A DNA stretch of 64,000 nucleotides, taken from the NCBI RefSeq assembly GCF_044389085.1, contig NZ_JBIRXP010000007.1, forward strand, positions 124,001 through 188,000, written 5' to 3'. Position numbers and translations under genes: made by a program. Below the pieces are notes generated by a model. That model was not told the origin of the DNA. It did not search any database and saw nothing but the letters and a program-made list of their open reading frames with translations. The stretch comes from Isoptericola sp044389085. Its GTDB lineage: Bacteria > Actinomycetota > Actinomycetes > Actinomycetales > Cellulomonadaceae. Shown here piece by piece: positions 8,500 to 16,459 of the stretch (position 1 is its first letter; the number at the start of each line of letters is the position of its first letter).

Positions 8500-9429
8500 T
8501 CAGCCTGCCGGGTTCAGCTCGGCCGTGTCGAGCACGGCCGCGCCGGAGCCCCAGGTGTCGGCGACCTGGGCGAGCACACCGTCGTCCATGAGCTTCTGCA
8601 GCCCGGCCTGCACGGCCTTCGCGAGCTCGGCGTCGTCCTTCGCGACGGCGACGCCGTACGGCGCGGCGTCGGTGATCTCGCCCAGCGCCTCGACGGCGCC
8701 GTCCGTCTGCTCGGCGGCGTAGGCGATGATCGGCGAGTCCGCGGACATGGCCTGCAGCTTGCCGCCGGCGAGGTTGGTGGTGACGTCGGACTGGGAGTCG
8801 TACGGCAGCACGTCGATCGCCTCCTTGCCGGCGTCGGTGCACTCCGTGCTCATCGCGGTCAGGTCGTCCTGCTGGATGGTGCCGGTCTGCACGCCCACGG
8901 TGACGCCGCACAGGTCGTCGGGCGACACGCCGTCCGGGTTGCCCGTCGCGACGGCGAGCTGCGTGCCCGCGGTGAAGTAGCTGACCATGTCGACGGTCTC
9001 GAGGCGCTCGGGCGTCACCGAGAACGCCGACATGCCGACCTCGTACTTCGTGCCGATCGCCGGGATGATCGAGTCGAAGCCCGCGTTCTCCACCTGGAGC
9101 TCCAGGCCCATCGTCTTCGCGAGGGCCGTGGCGATGTCGATGTCGAGGCCCACCGGCGTCTTGCCGTCCGCGTCGAGGAACTCCACCGGGGCGTACTGGA
9201 GGTTCGAGCCCACCGTCAGCACGCCGTCCTCGGCCACGGAGGCGGGGACCAGGTCGGCGACGGCGTCGTCCTGCTGGATGGCGTCGAGGTCGACGGCCGC
9301 GGCCGTGCTGTCGCCGGACGCGCCCGGCGTCGAGCCGGTCTCCTGCGAGGCCGTGGTGCAGCCGGTGAGGGCGAGGGCGGCGACGGCCGAGGTGACGACG
9401 GTCGCCGCGAGGGTGTGGCGGGTGCGCAT
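8500..9429 (-). CDS. Amino-acid ABC transporter substrate-binding lipoprotein
   Basis: 309 aa. It has a lipoprotein signal with lipobox LALTGC at about residues 19-24, then a family-3 solute-binding fold: VGSNLQYAPVEFLDADGKTPVGLDIDIATALAKTMG (split here by the usual linker), the D-x-I-I-P-A motif (FDSIIPAIGTKYEVGMSAFSVTPERLETVDMVSYF) and the typical hinge sequences. It is the first gene of a three-gene import operon read leftward. The protein would be anchored on the outer face of the membrane and deliver a polar amino acid to the permease. Confidence 0.92.
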   Translation of the reverse strand: MRTRHTLAATVVTSAVAALALTGCTTASQETGSTPGASGDSTAAAVDLDAIQQDDAVADLVPASVAEDGVLTVGSNLQYAPVEFLDADGKTPVGLDIDIATALAKTMGLELQVENAGFDSIIPAIGTKYEVGMSAFSVTPERLETVDMVSYFTAGTQLAVATGNPDGVSPDDLCGVTVGVQTGTIQQDDLTAMSTECTDAGKEAIDVLPYDSQSDVTTNLAGGKLQAMSADSPIIAYAAEQTDGAVEALGEITDAAPYGVAVAKDDAELAKAVQAGLQKLMDDGVLAQVADTWGSGAAVLDTAELNPAG

Positions 9430-9466
9430 GGTGGGCTCCGGGAGTCGTGCGAGGGGTCGATGCATG

Positions 9467-9495
9467 AGTATGCAGCCCGAGGAATTATTCTCCAA
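9467..9495 (-). promoter_or_regulatory. Candidate promoter of the amino-acid importer operon
   Basis: On the minus strand TTGGAG (9490-9495) and CATACT (9467-9472) are separated by exactly 17 bp, a good housekeeping-type match in such GC-rich DNA. A TGCAT-N4-ATGCA inverted repeat (9461-9474) overlaps the -10, a possible repressor site. The A/T-rich island (GAATAATTC) between the two hexamers stands out. Confidence 0.4.
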
Positions 9496-9555
9496 ACCGG
9501 CTGGTGGCCGGGACGTCCCCGCACCAGTGTGCGCCGCCGAGTACCGTCGTGGCCG

Positions 9556-10430
9556 ATGTCGCCCGCCTCGCTCGCCCTCGTCCTCGTCGCGGCCGTGCTG
9601 CACGCGGTGTGGAACGTGGCCGCCAAGCGGGTGGACGGGGACTCGCGCGTCTTCGTGTGGCTGTACGGCACGGCCTCGGCCGTGCTGTGGGTACCCGTCG
9701 GCTGGTGGTCCTGGCGCGCGAGGGCTGGCCCGACCTCGGCCCGCTGGTCCTGGCCGGGGCCGTCTCGGGCGTGCTGCACAACCTGTACGGCGTGGCGCTC
9801 AACACCGGGTACGCGCGCGCCGACCTGGGGATCGTCTACCCGACGGCGCGGGGCACCGGGCCGCTGCTCACCATGCTCGTCGCGCTCGTCGCCCTCGGGG
9901 AGCAGGCGGACGCCGTCCACGTGGCGGGCGGGCTCGTGGTGATCGCGGGCGTCGCGGTGGTCGCCAGCTCCGGGGCGCACGGCATCGACGCCTCGCGCGG
10001 CCTCGTCGGCGTGCGCTGGGGGCTCGCGACCGGCGCCACCATCGCCGCGTACACGCTCTGGGACGGCTACGCCGTCACGAGCCTCGCCCTCGCCCCCGTG
10101 GCCTACTACGCATGCACCGCTGTGTGGCAGTCGCTCACGCTGGCGCCCGTCCTGCGCGACCGGGACCGGCGCGCGGAGGCCGTGCGGATGAGCCGGCGGC
10201 ACGCGCGGGAGATCGCGCTCGTGGCCGTGCTGTCGCCGCTGGGATACATCCTCGTGCTGGTCGCGATGCAGACGACGCCCGTCGCGCTCGTGGCCCCGGC
10301 CCGCGAGTCGAGCATCGTCATCGGCACGCTGCTGGCCTGGTGGCTGTTCAAGGAGCCCCGCCCGGCCGTGAAGATCGTCGGTTCGCTCGTCGTGCTGGCG
10401 GGCATCGGGCTCCTGGCCGTCCCCGTCTGA
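9556..10430 (+). pseudogene. EamA/DMT-type transporter, frameshifted near 9715
   Basis: Two open frames together give one normal DMT protein of about 291 residues. The first 50 or so codons from ATG 9556 (MSPASLALVLVAAVLHAVWN, then VPVGWWSW) are in one frame. The rest (EGWPDLGPLVLAGAVSG to the stop at 10430) continues one base back, with the switch in the GC-alternating run TGGCGCGCGAGGG at 9712-9724. About ten transmembrane helices are covered in total. Either one base is missing through sequencing error, or the gene is recently broken; no other damage is visible, so error or a phase change is plausible. If intact, it would be a metabolite exporter. Confidence 0.75.
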
Positions 10431-10482
10431 CGTCGCATCCCCTCGACGTGCCGCGCGTGCCGCCCGGACCTACGCTCCGAGC

Positions 10483-10908
10483 ATGATCAGGTTCCTGCTC
10501 CGCACGGCCGTGTTCCTGCTGGCAGCGGCGGTGGGCGTGCTCGTCGCCGCGTGGATCTTCGCCGCCTTCGACCTGGAGACGTTCTCCATCACCTGGTCCG
10601 AGCCGCTGGGCTTCGTGCTCACGATCGTGATCTTCGCCGTCGTCCAGGCGATCATCTCGCCGTTCCTCACCAAGGTGGCCCGCAACAACGCGCCCGCCCT
10701 CGTCGGCGGCGTCGGCCTGCTCTCGACGTTCGTCGCGCTCCTGATCGCCGTGATCTTCACCGACGGGCTCGACGTCGGCGGCGTCGCCGGCTGGATCGTC
10801 GGCCCCGTCATCGTGTGGCTGGCGGGGATGCTCGCCGCGTTCCTCCTGCCGCTCTTCCTGCTCAAGGAGGGCGTGGAGAAGGTCCGCGAGAACCGCGACG
10901 ACGAGTAG
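10483..10908 (+). CDS. Holin-like membrane protein (superfamily IV phage holin type)
   Basis: 141 aa with four hydrophobic segments (about residues 8-28, 42-62, 76-95, 103-125) and a charged C-terminus (EGVEKVRENRDDE). The pattern IRFLLRTAVFLLAAAVGVLVAAW and the internal QAIISPFLTKVARN match the small four-helix proteins of actinobacteria and cyanobacteria labelled phage holin family. No phage genes surround it, so it is probably a chromosomal membrane protein rather than a lysis gene. It is followed by the large hairpin at 10910. Confidence 0.7.
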   Translation: MIRFLLRTAVFLLAAAVGVLVAAWIFAAFDLETFSITWSEPLGFVLTIVIFAVVQAIISPFLTKVARNNAPALVGGVGLLSTFVALLIAVIFTDGLDVGGVAGWIVGPVIVWLAGMLAAFLLPLFLLKEGVEKVRENRDDE

Positions 10909-10909
10909 C

Positions 10910-11008
10910 GCCGAGGTAGTTCGCATCTCGCCGAGGTAGTTCGCAGGGCGGCCCAACCAGTGCGGGCCGCCCTGTGAACTACCTCAGCGAGTCTCGAACT
11001 ACCTCGGC
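10910..11008. repeat. Palindromic element A, 45-bp arms, between convergent genes
   Basis: Arms 10910-10954 and 10964-11008 pair over 45 positions with four mismatches and one G-T, around a 9-nt loop (AACCAGTGC). The core GAGGTAGTTCG occurs twice in the left arm (10913, 10933) and its inverse twice in the right arm (10976, 10995), giving a nested forward-forward-reverse-reverse build. The innermost 10 bp are GC-only. It fills the whole gap between the stops of the holin-like gene and metS and probably terminates transcription both ways, but it is far longer than a normal terminator. Confidence 0.9.
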
Positions 11009-11015
11009 ATGGAGG

Positions 11016-11183
11016 TCAGGTGTCGCGCTCGGTGATGGCGTCGTCCGCGCGGTGGTCGTCGTCCCCGCCGGGCGGGAAGTCGGCCCGCTCGGGGCGGGCG
11101 CGCAGGGCGAGGATGCTGACCAGCAGGCCGCCCCAGACGACCGCCAGCGACAGCACCATGAGCAGGATCGCGTCGGTGTTCAT
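11016..11183 (-). CDS. metS: Methionine/alanine importer small subunit MetS
   Basis: 55 aa: one transmembrane helix (TDAILLMVLSLAVVWGGLLV) followed by an Arg/Asp-rich cytoplasmic tail (LRARPERADFPPGGDDDH). This matches the actinobacterial MetS family, a small subunit needed with MetP for sodium-dependent methionine and alanine uptake in Corynebacterium glutamicum. The ATG at 11183 overlaps the metP stop (ATGA), and GGGGG lies upstream. The pairing is well established for the family; the substrate here is inferred. Confidence 0.85.
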   Translation of the reverse strand: MNTDAILLMVLSLAVVWGGLLVSILALRARPERADFPPGGDDDHRADDAITERDT

Positions 11184-12763
11184 CGGGACGCCCCCTTCGT
11201 CGTCGAGGCCGTGACCGGCGGGTAGGCGGGCCAGGCGACGAAGTCGTCCGGGCTGCGCCGCCAGCGCGGCAGCGTCAGCAGGACGGCGCCGACGACGAGC
11301 ACCACGAGCGTGCCCCACCCGGCGTACAGCAGGTAGGTCTCGTCGTAACCCTCGTACCCGTTCTGCACGAGGTCGACGATGCGCGAGACCAGCATGTACG
11401 CGAGCACCGCCGGCACGATCGCCCCGACGCAGACGTACCACCAGCGCCCCACCTGCACCGTGGACACGGCGTTCATGTGGTAGCGCAGCTCCGGGCTGGT
11501 GCGCAGCAGCCACACGAGGAACACGCACATGAGCACCGCGGAGGCCACGATGCCGACCTGGTTCGACCAGTTGTCGATCGTGTCGAGGGCGATGAGCCCC
11601 GTCGTCGTCGAGAAGCCGACCACGGACAGGACGGCGGCGACGACGCCGATCCACAGCACGGCCTTGCGGCGCGTGAGGCCGAACTTCTCCTGGAAGCCGG
11701 CCGCGACCACCTGGAGGATCGAGATCAGCGACGTGAACCCGGCCATCGCCAGCGACCCGAAGAACAGCGCGCCGAACAGCTGGCCGGCCGGCATCTGCGA
11801 GACGACGGCGGGGAACGTCACGAACGACAGGATCGGCCCGGTGATGCCCTCGAGGTCGCCGACGCCGACGCCCTGCTCGTGCGCGAGGAAGCCGAGGGCG
11901 GCGAACACGCCGATGCCCGCCAGCATCTCGAAGCCCGAGTTGGAGAACGCCACGACCAGGCCCGGAGACGTGAGGTTCGCCTTGCGCTTCCGGTACGACG
12001 AGTACGTGATCATGATGCCGAACGCGACCGAGAGCGAGAAGAAGATCTGCCCGTAGGCGGCGATCCACACGTTCATGTCGCCCAGCGCGCTCCAGTCGGG
12101 CGTGAAGAAGGCGTTGAGGCCGTCGGTGGCGCCGTCCAGGAAGATCGCCCGCACCACGAGCACGGTGAACGCGATCACCAGCAGCGGCAGGAAGATCACG
12201 TTGGCCTTCTCGATGCCCTTCGCGACGCCGCCCACGAGCACGGCGATGGTCGCGACCCACACCAGCAGCAGCGGGATCAGCACCGCGGGCACGAAGTCGA
12301 GCGTGAACCACGCGCCGCCGTTCGCGGTGTCGGAGAGCTGCAGGTACTCGCCGGTGAAGAAGCCCGCGGTGTCGTCGCCCCACTTCAGCGTGAAGGAGTA
12401 GACGAAGAAGCTCAGCGCCCAGCCGATGATCGCCGCGTAGTAGATGGCGATGACGAAGCAGATCATCACCTGGAACCAGCCCAGGGTCTCGAGCCACTTC
12501 CGCACCCGGCGGAGCACGGTGGGCGGGCTGCCGCGGAAGCGGTGCCCCAGCGCGTAGTCGAGGAACAGGATCGGGATGCCCGCGGTCAGCAGCGCGATCA
12601 CGTAGGGCACCAGGAAGGCGCCACCGCCGTTCTCGTACGCGACCCCGGGGAAGCGCCAGATGTTGCCGAGCCCGACGGCGGAGCCGATCGCGGACAGGAT
12701 GAAGCCGACCTGCCCGGTGAACTGCTCCCGGGGAGGCGAGTGGTCAGTGGTCGTAGTGCTCAC
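11180..12763 (-). CDS. metP: NSS-family sodium-dependent transporter (MetP-like)
   Basis: 527 aa with about 12 transmembrane helices. The TM1 signature of neurotransmitter:sodium symporters is clear (GFILSAIGSAVGLGNIWRFP, ENGGGAFLVPY), including the unwound GNIWRFP region that binds Na+ and substrate. TM6 (QIFFSLSVAFGIMITYSSY) fits as well. GTG start with GGAGG about 14 nt upstream. Coupled to metS by overlap, which identifies it as the large subunit of a MetPS-type methionine/alanine importer rather than an orphan NSS transporter. Confidence 0.9.
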   Translation of the reverse strand: MSTTTTDHSPPREQFTGQVGFILSAIGSAVGLGNIWRFPGVAYENGGGAFLVPYVIALLTAGIPILFLDYALGHRFRGSPPTVLRRVRKWLETLGWFQVMICFVIAIYYAAIIGWALSFFVYSFTLKWGDDTAGFFTGEYLQLSDTANGGAWFTLDFVPAVLIPLLLVWVATIAVLVGGVAKGIEKANVIFLPLLVIAFTVLVVRAIFLDGATDGLNAFFTPDWSALGDMNVWIAAYGQIFFSLSVAFGIMITYSSYRKRKANLTSPGLVVAFSNSGFEMLAGIGVFAALGFLAHEQGVGVGDLEGITGPILSFVTFPAVVSQMPAGQLFGALFFGSLAMAGFTSLISILQVVAAGFQEKFGLTRRKAVLWIGVVAAVLSVVGFSTTTGLIALDTIDNWSNQVGIVASAVLMCVFLVWLLRTSPELRYHMNAVSTVQVGRWWYVCVGAIVPAVLAYMLVSRIVDLVQNGYEGYDETYLLYAGWGTLVVLVVGAVLLTLPRWRRSPDDFVAWPAYPPVTASTTKGASR

Positions 12764-12875
12764 AGGCGTCGAACCTCCACGGTGAGCGTCGTCGCGTCAA
12801 ACGTGTCTCACCGGACGATGCTGCCCGACGACGGCGGCCAGGGCCAGCCGCCCGGCGCGCCGCTCCTCGACGGCG

Positions 12876-14153
12876 TCAGCCGGCGAGGAGCCGTCCCACC
12901 AGCCCGCCGTGCAGCCGCCCGTCCGGGTCGAACCGCGCGGCCAGGTCGCGGAAGTCGTCGAACCGGGGGAACAGCGCCGCCGTCGTGCGCGCGTCGAGCG
13001 TGCTGACCTTGCCCCAGTGCGGCCGCGCCCCCAGCGGCACCAGCGCCTGCTCGACGGCGGGCAGCACGGCCCGCACGTCGTCCTCGCGCGGCAGCCACGT
13101 GAAGTGGAACCCGATCGACGGCTCGTCGAACGGGCTGAGCCACAGGTCGTCGGCCGCGACCGTGCGGATCTCGCTGGTCTGCAGCAGCGGCGCGACCGTC
13201 GGCCCGAGGCGACGCATCGCCTCGATCGCCGCGGCGGCGTTGCGGCGCGGCAGCAGGTACTCCGACTGCACCTCCTCGCCGGCCGACGGCGTGAACTCCA
13301 GCCGGAAGTGGCTCAGCCGCTCGTGCCACGGCCCGTCCACCCCGAGCTGCTCCGTGCACGCCGACGGGTCCACGCCCGGCAGCGGGTGCACCGGCACGTC
13401 CGCCCAGCGCAGGAAGTCGGGGCCGAGCCCGCGCACCTCCGGCCGGTCGGCGCGGGCCACGGACTTGAACCACACGTGCCGCACCGCCGGCTCGTCCCAG
13501 CTCGTGAAGGCGCTCACCGAGTACGCCGCGGAGGTGATCGCGTCGAAGCTCGCGACGAAGGTGTCCCACGGGACGTCCGCCGCGACGTCCTGCCGCACCA
13601 CGTACGCCGGCACCGTGCGCAGCTCGACGCGGGTCACGACGCCCAGCGCACCGAGCGACACGACGGTGCCCGGGAAGACGCCGGGGTCGCCCACGCGGGT
13701 GATGCGCCGCAGCTCGCCGCCCGGGGTCATGATCTCCAGGCCCTCGACGGCGCTCGCCAGGCTCTGGTTCGTGTCGCCGGAGCCGTGGGTGGCCGTCGCG
13801 ACGGCGCCGGCCACGGAGATGTGCGGCAGGGACGCGAGGTTGCCCAGCGCGCGGCCGGTCGCGTGCAGGGCGCGCGACACCTCGCCGTAGCGCAGGCCCG
13901 CGTTCACGGACACCACGTCGCCCTCGACGCCGCCCTCCGGCGTCAGCGGCTCCACGGCCGGCCGACCGTCGTCGAGCCCGTCCACCTGGACGTGCACGCC
14001 GTCCGTGTCGGCGACGTCGTTGAACGAGTGGCGCGAGCCCAGCGCGCGCACCTGGCCGCCGCCCGCGAGGACGTCGGCCAGCTCCTCCAGCGACGCGGGG
14101 CGCGCGACGGAGCGTGCGGAGTAGGTGAGGTTCCCGGCCCAGTTGTGATGCAC
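12876..14153 (-). CDS. Alditol/xylitol oxidase-like FAD-dependent oxidoreductase
   Basis: 425 aa, the length of Streptomyces AldO. The N-terminal FAD-binding (PCMH) domain covers about residues 10-175; GSRHSFNDVADTDG places a histidine at residue 42, equivalent to the residue that covalently binds FAD in alditol oxidase. SVAGAVATATHGSG is the second FAD loop. The C-terminal domain carries the D-arabinono-1,4-lactone oxidase type end (HWGKVSTLD, FPRFDDFRDLAARFDPDGR). It probably oxidises a sugar alcohol at C1 with O2, giving an aldose and H2O2. It stands alone, 90 bp after the HTH_42 gene. Confidence 0.85.
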   Translation of the reverse strand: MHHNWAGNLTYSARSVARPASLEELADVLAGGGQVRALGSRHSFNDVADTDGVHVQVDGLDDGRPAVEPLTPEGGVEGDVVSVNAGLRYGEVSRALHATGRALGNLASLPHISVAGAVATATHGSGDTNQSLASAVEGLEIMTPGGELRRITRVGDPGVFPGTVVSLGALGVVTRVELRTVPAYVVRQDVAADVPWDTFVASFDAITSAAYSVSAFTSWDEPAVRHVWFKSVARADRPEVRGLGPDFLRWADVPVHPLPGVDPSACTEQLGVDGPWHERLSHFRLEFTPSAGEEVQSEYLLPRRNAAAAIEAMRRLGPTVAPLLQTSEIRTVAADDLWLSPFDEPSIGFHFTWLPREDDVRAVLPAVEQALVPLGARPHWGKVSTLDARTTAALFPRFDDFRDLAARFDPDGRLHGGLVGRLLAG

Positions 14154-14243
14154 GGGACCACCCTGCCACCTGGAGCCGCGCAGCGGCGGCCTCGTCCATG
14201 TCCGGCGCTGTCCGGCGACGTCCGGCCCGGGTGCGTCCCCCGC

Positions 14244-15404
14244 TCAGGCCAGGTACGCGTCGAGGTCGGCCACCGCGGCGTCCAGCGCGACGCGCTCGGC
14301 CGCCGTGGGTTCGCGCAGCCACTGCACGTCGAGCGCGGTCCGCCCGGCCGGCCACCGCCAGCGGCCCGCGACGACGCCGTCCACCGCCAGCGAGTGCACG
14401 TACGCCCCGGCCCGGTCGGCCGGCGGGAGCGCCGGGTCGAGCACCACGTGCCGGGTCTCCCGGTAGGACATGAGGAGCTCGTCGTACGCCTGGAGCAGGT
14501 CGGCGACCGGCCGTCCTCCGGCGGCCTCCTGCCCGCCGTCGTCCACCGTGCCGCCGTCGGCCCACGCCTGCGCGGTGGCCGCCGTCGCCACGAGCGTCAG
14601 CCCGTCGAGGTCGCCGACGCCCGGCACCTGGACCACGTCCCCCGCGTCGACCAGCGCGGCGAGCGCGGGCGCGAGGTCCCGCACCGTGACGTCGCTCCAC
14701 AGGCGGAGGTCGTTGACGGTCGCGAACGCGCGCCCGGGCAGGTAGCGGCGCCACAGCTCGACGACGGCGTCCTCGGCGTCGAACCGCTCGCCCAGCGGGC
14801 CGTAGCCCGCGCCGACCCGGTCGTCGAACGCCGCGTACGACTGGTGCTGCAGCTCCTTGCCCGCCGGGGGCGGGCCGCTGATCACCAGGCGCTGCAGCTC
14901 CGCGTGCATGAGCATCTGGGTGAACGCGAGGCCGGGCGCGTCGGAGGCCAGCACGCCGCGGGCGACCAGCTCGGCCTTGATCTCCGCGCGGGTGCGCGGA
15001 CCGTCCGCGACGACCGCGGCGACGGCGTCCGTCCCGGGGCCGAGGTCGCCGAGGTCCCACGACCGCTCCGTGGACGCCATGAGCCTCTCGACCCGGGGCG
15101 CGGTGAGCTCGAGCAGCCACCGCGCGTCCCGGGGGCACACCAGGTGCCAGGTGGGGCGCAGCACGTGGGTGCGCAGCAGCTCGCCGTCGGCGAGCGCCGC
15201 ATTCAGCGCGGCGCGGCCCGGGCGCGACGCCGGCGCCACGCGCCGCGAGACCCCCCAGAGGGCGGGCTGCAGCTCCTGCCCCTGCACGGCGAGGAGCGCG
15301 TCGACGACGGCGGGCGCGTCCCCCGGACCGGCGCCGCGCAGCCCTGTGGCGGCGAGGCGCGCGGCGCGGACGACCCCGCTGTCGACGCCCGCGGGGAGGC
15401 GCAC
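14244..15404 (-). CDS. HTH_42 winged-helix protein, AlkZ/YcaQ-like putative DNA glycosylase
   Basis: 386 aa. Family features: an N-terminal helix with VQGQELQPALWGVSRR, where Q41-x-Q43 corresponds to the catalytic QxQ of AlkZ-type glycosylases; TWHLVCPRDARWLL; a tandem winged-helix middle part; and a C-terminal beta domain (DELLMSYRETRHVVL). Characterised relatives excise bulky N-alkylated or cross-linked bases. The GTG start lies 4 bp after the STAS gene stop, so the two are co-transcribed. DNA repair activity is inferred from the motif. Confidence 0.8.
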   Translation of the reverse strand: MRLPAGVDSGVVRAARLAATGLRGAGPGDAPAVVDALLAVQGQELQPALWGVSRRVAPASRPGRAALNAALADGELLRTHVLRPTWHLVCPRDARWLLELTAPRVERLMASTERSWDLGDLGPGTDAVAAVVADGPRTRAEIKAELVARGVLASDAPGLAFTQMLMHAELQRLVISGPPPAGKELQHQSYAAFDDRVGAGYGPLGERFDAEDAVVELWRRYLPGRAFATVNDLRLWSDVTVRDLAPALAALVDAGDVVQVPGVGDLDGLTLVATAATAQAWADGGTVDDGGQEAAGGRPVADLLQAYDELLMSYRETRHVVLDPALPPADRAGAYVHSLAVDGVVAGRWRWPAGRTALDVQWLREPTAAERVALDAAVADLDAYLA

Positions 15405-15408
15405 CCGG

Positions 15409-15777
15409 TCAGCCCGCGCGGCCGGCGGGCACGGCCTCCGCGAGGGGGATGCGGCCGCCCATGCCGACCATCTCCAGCACCTCGGCGACCGCCTCGGACG
15501 GCTGGTACAGGCTCACGGACGTCCCCGTCTCCTGACCCAGCATGTACACCTGCAGGATGAAGGCGACCCCGGAGGAGTCGATGAACGTGACGTCCCGGGT
15601 GTCCAGCACGACGGGTAGCGCGGTGGCGCGTGCCGCGAGCCCCGCCATCGCGTCGCTCGCCGCCTCGCGCAGCGCCGCGTCGACCTCGCCCCACAGGGTG
15701 AGGACCGTCGCCTCGTCGGTGGTACGGGATGCGATCCCCGAGCTCGGCCCGGGGTCGCTGCTGCTGTCGATGTCCAT
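15409..15777 (-). CDS. STAS-domain anti-sigma factor antagonist
   Basis: 122 aa: a single STAS domain (about residues 22-115) with the conserved phosphorylation loop TFIDSSGVAFI (serines 68 and 69). Such proteins release a sigma factor by binding a kinase-type anti-sigma factor, and are switched off when the serine is phosphorylated. No anti-sigma kinase or sigma-B-like gene is next to it. Instead it is followed directly by a putative DNA glycosylase, which suggests stress-linked expression. Confidence 0.85.
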   Translation of the reverse strand: MDIDSSSDPGPSSGIASRTTDEATVLTLWGEVDAALREAASDAMAGLAARATALPVVLDTRDVTFIDSSGVAFILQVYMLGQETGTSVSLYQPSEAVAEVLEMVGMGGRIPLAEAVPAGRAG

Positions 15778-15898
15778 GTGGTCGTGATGCTCCCGTGCGT
15801 GGGGCCCGTGCGGCCTGGGGACGCGGTCGGCGTCCTCTCCATCAGCACACGGCCCGCGTCGAGTGTTCCCCCGTCAGGCGAATTCGTCCAGCATCCGG

Positions 15899-16459
15899 TC
15901 ATTCCCGGCGGGTCGACGCCGGACCGGCCGGCGTCGTGCGGGCGGGGCCCGCGGGTCCAGGGTCGTCCAGGTCCGTGACGTCCGCGACCCGTGCATCGAG
16001 CGCACGCACCAGGTCGGCGCCGTCGACCGTGGCGGAGACCCCGTGCCCGCCGCCCCCGACGGACACCGGCCCCCCGTCCACGAGACGTGCGTCCGCGACC
16101 ACCGGCCAGGCGGTCAGCGAGCCGAACGGCGTGATCGTGCCCCGCTCGTACCCGGTGACGTCGCGGGCCACCTCCTTGTCCGGCATCGACAGCCGGGACA
16201 CCCCGAGGAGGGCGCGCAGCCGCGGCCAGGAGATCGTGCGGTCGCCCGGCACCAGCACGAACAGGAAGTCGCCGTCGCCGCGACGCACCACGATCGTCTT
16301 GACCACCTGCGCCGGCGTGACGCCGCGGGCGGCGGCGGCCTCCGCGAGCGAGCGCACCGGGCCGTGCCGGACGATCCGGAACTCGATGCCCGACGCCTCC
16401 AGCGCCTCGCGCGTCCGCCGTTCGCCCGGGGTCTCCGTGGCCGGCGGGGTCGACGTCAC
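15899..16459 (-). CDS. YbaK/EbsC-family aminoacyl-tRNA deacylase
   Basis: 186 aa. The YbaK domain spans about residues 15-160, with the conserved lysine in AQVVKTIVVRRGDGDFLFVLVPGD and the glycine-rich core YERGTITPFGSLTAWPVVAD. Family members hydrolyse mischarged prolyl- or cysteinyl-tRNA. The C-terminal 25 residues are a Pro/Ala tail. The GTG start overlaps the stop of the PASTA carboxypeptidase gene (GTGA), an odd operon partner, so co-transcription may be incidental. Confidence 0.85.
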   Translation of the reverse strand: MTSTPPATETPGERRTREALEASGIEFRIVRHGPVRSLAEAAAARGVTPAQVVKTIVVRRGDGDFLFVLVPGDRTISWPRLRALLGVSRLSMPDKEVARDVTGYERGTITPFGSLTAWPVVADARLVDGGPVSVGGGGHGVSATVDGADLVRALDARVADVTDLDDPGPAGPARTTPAGPASTRRE

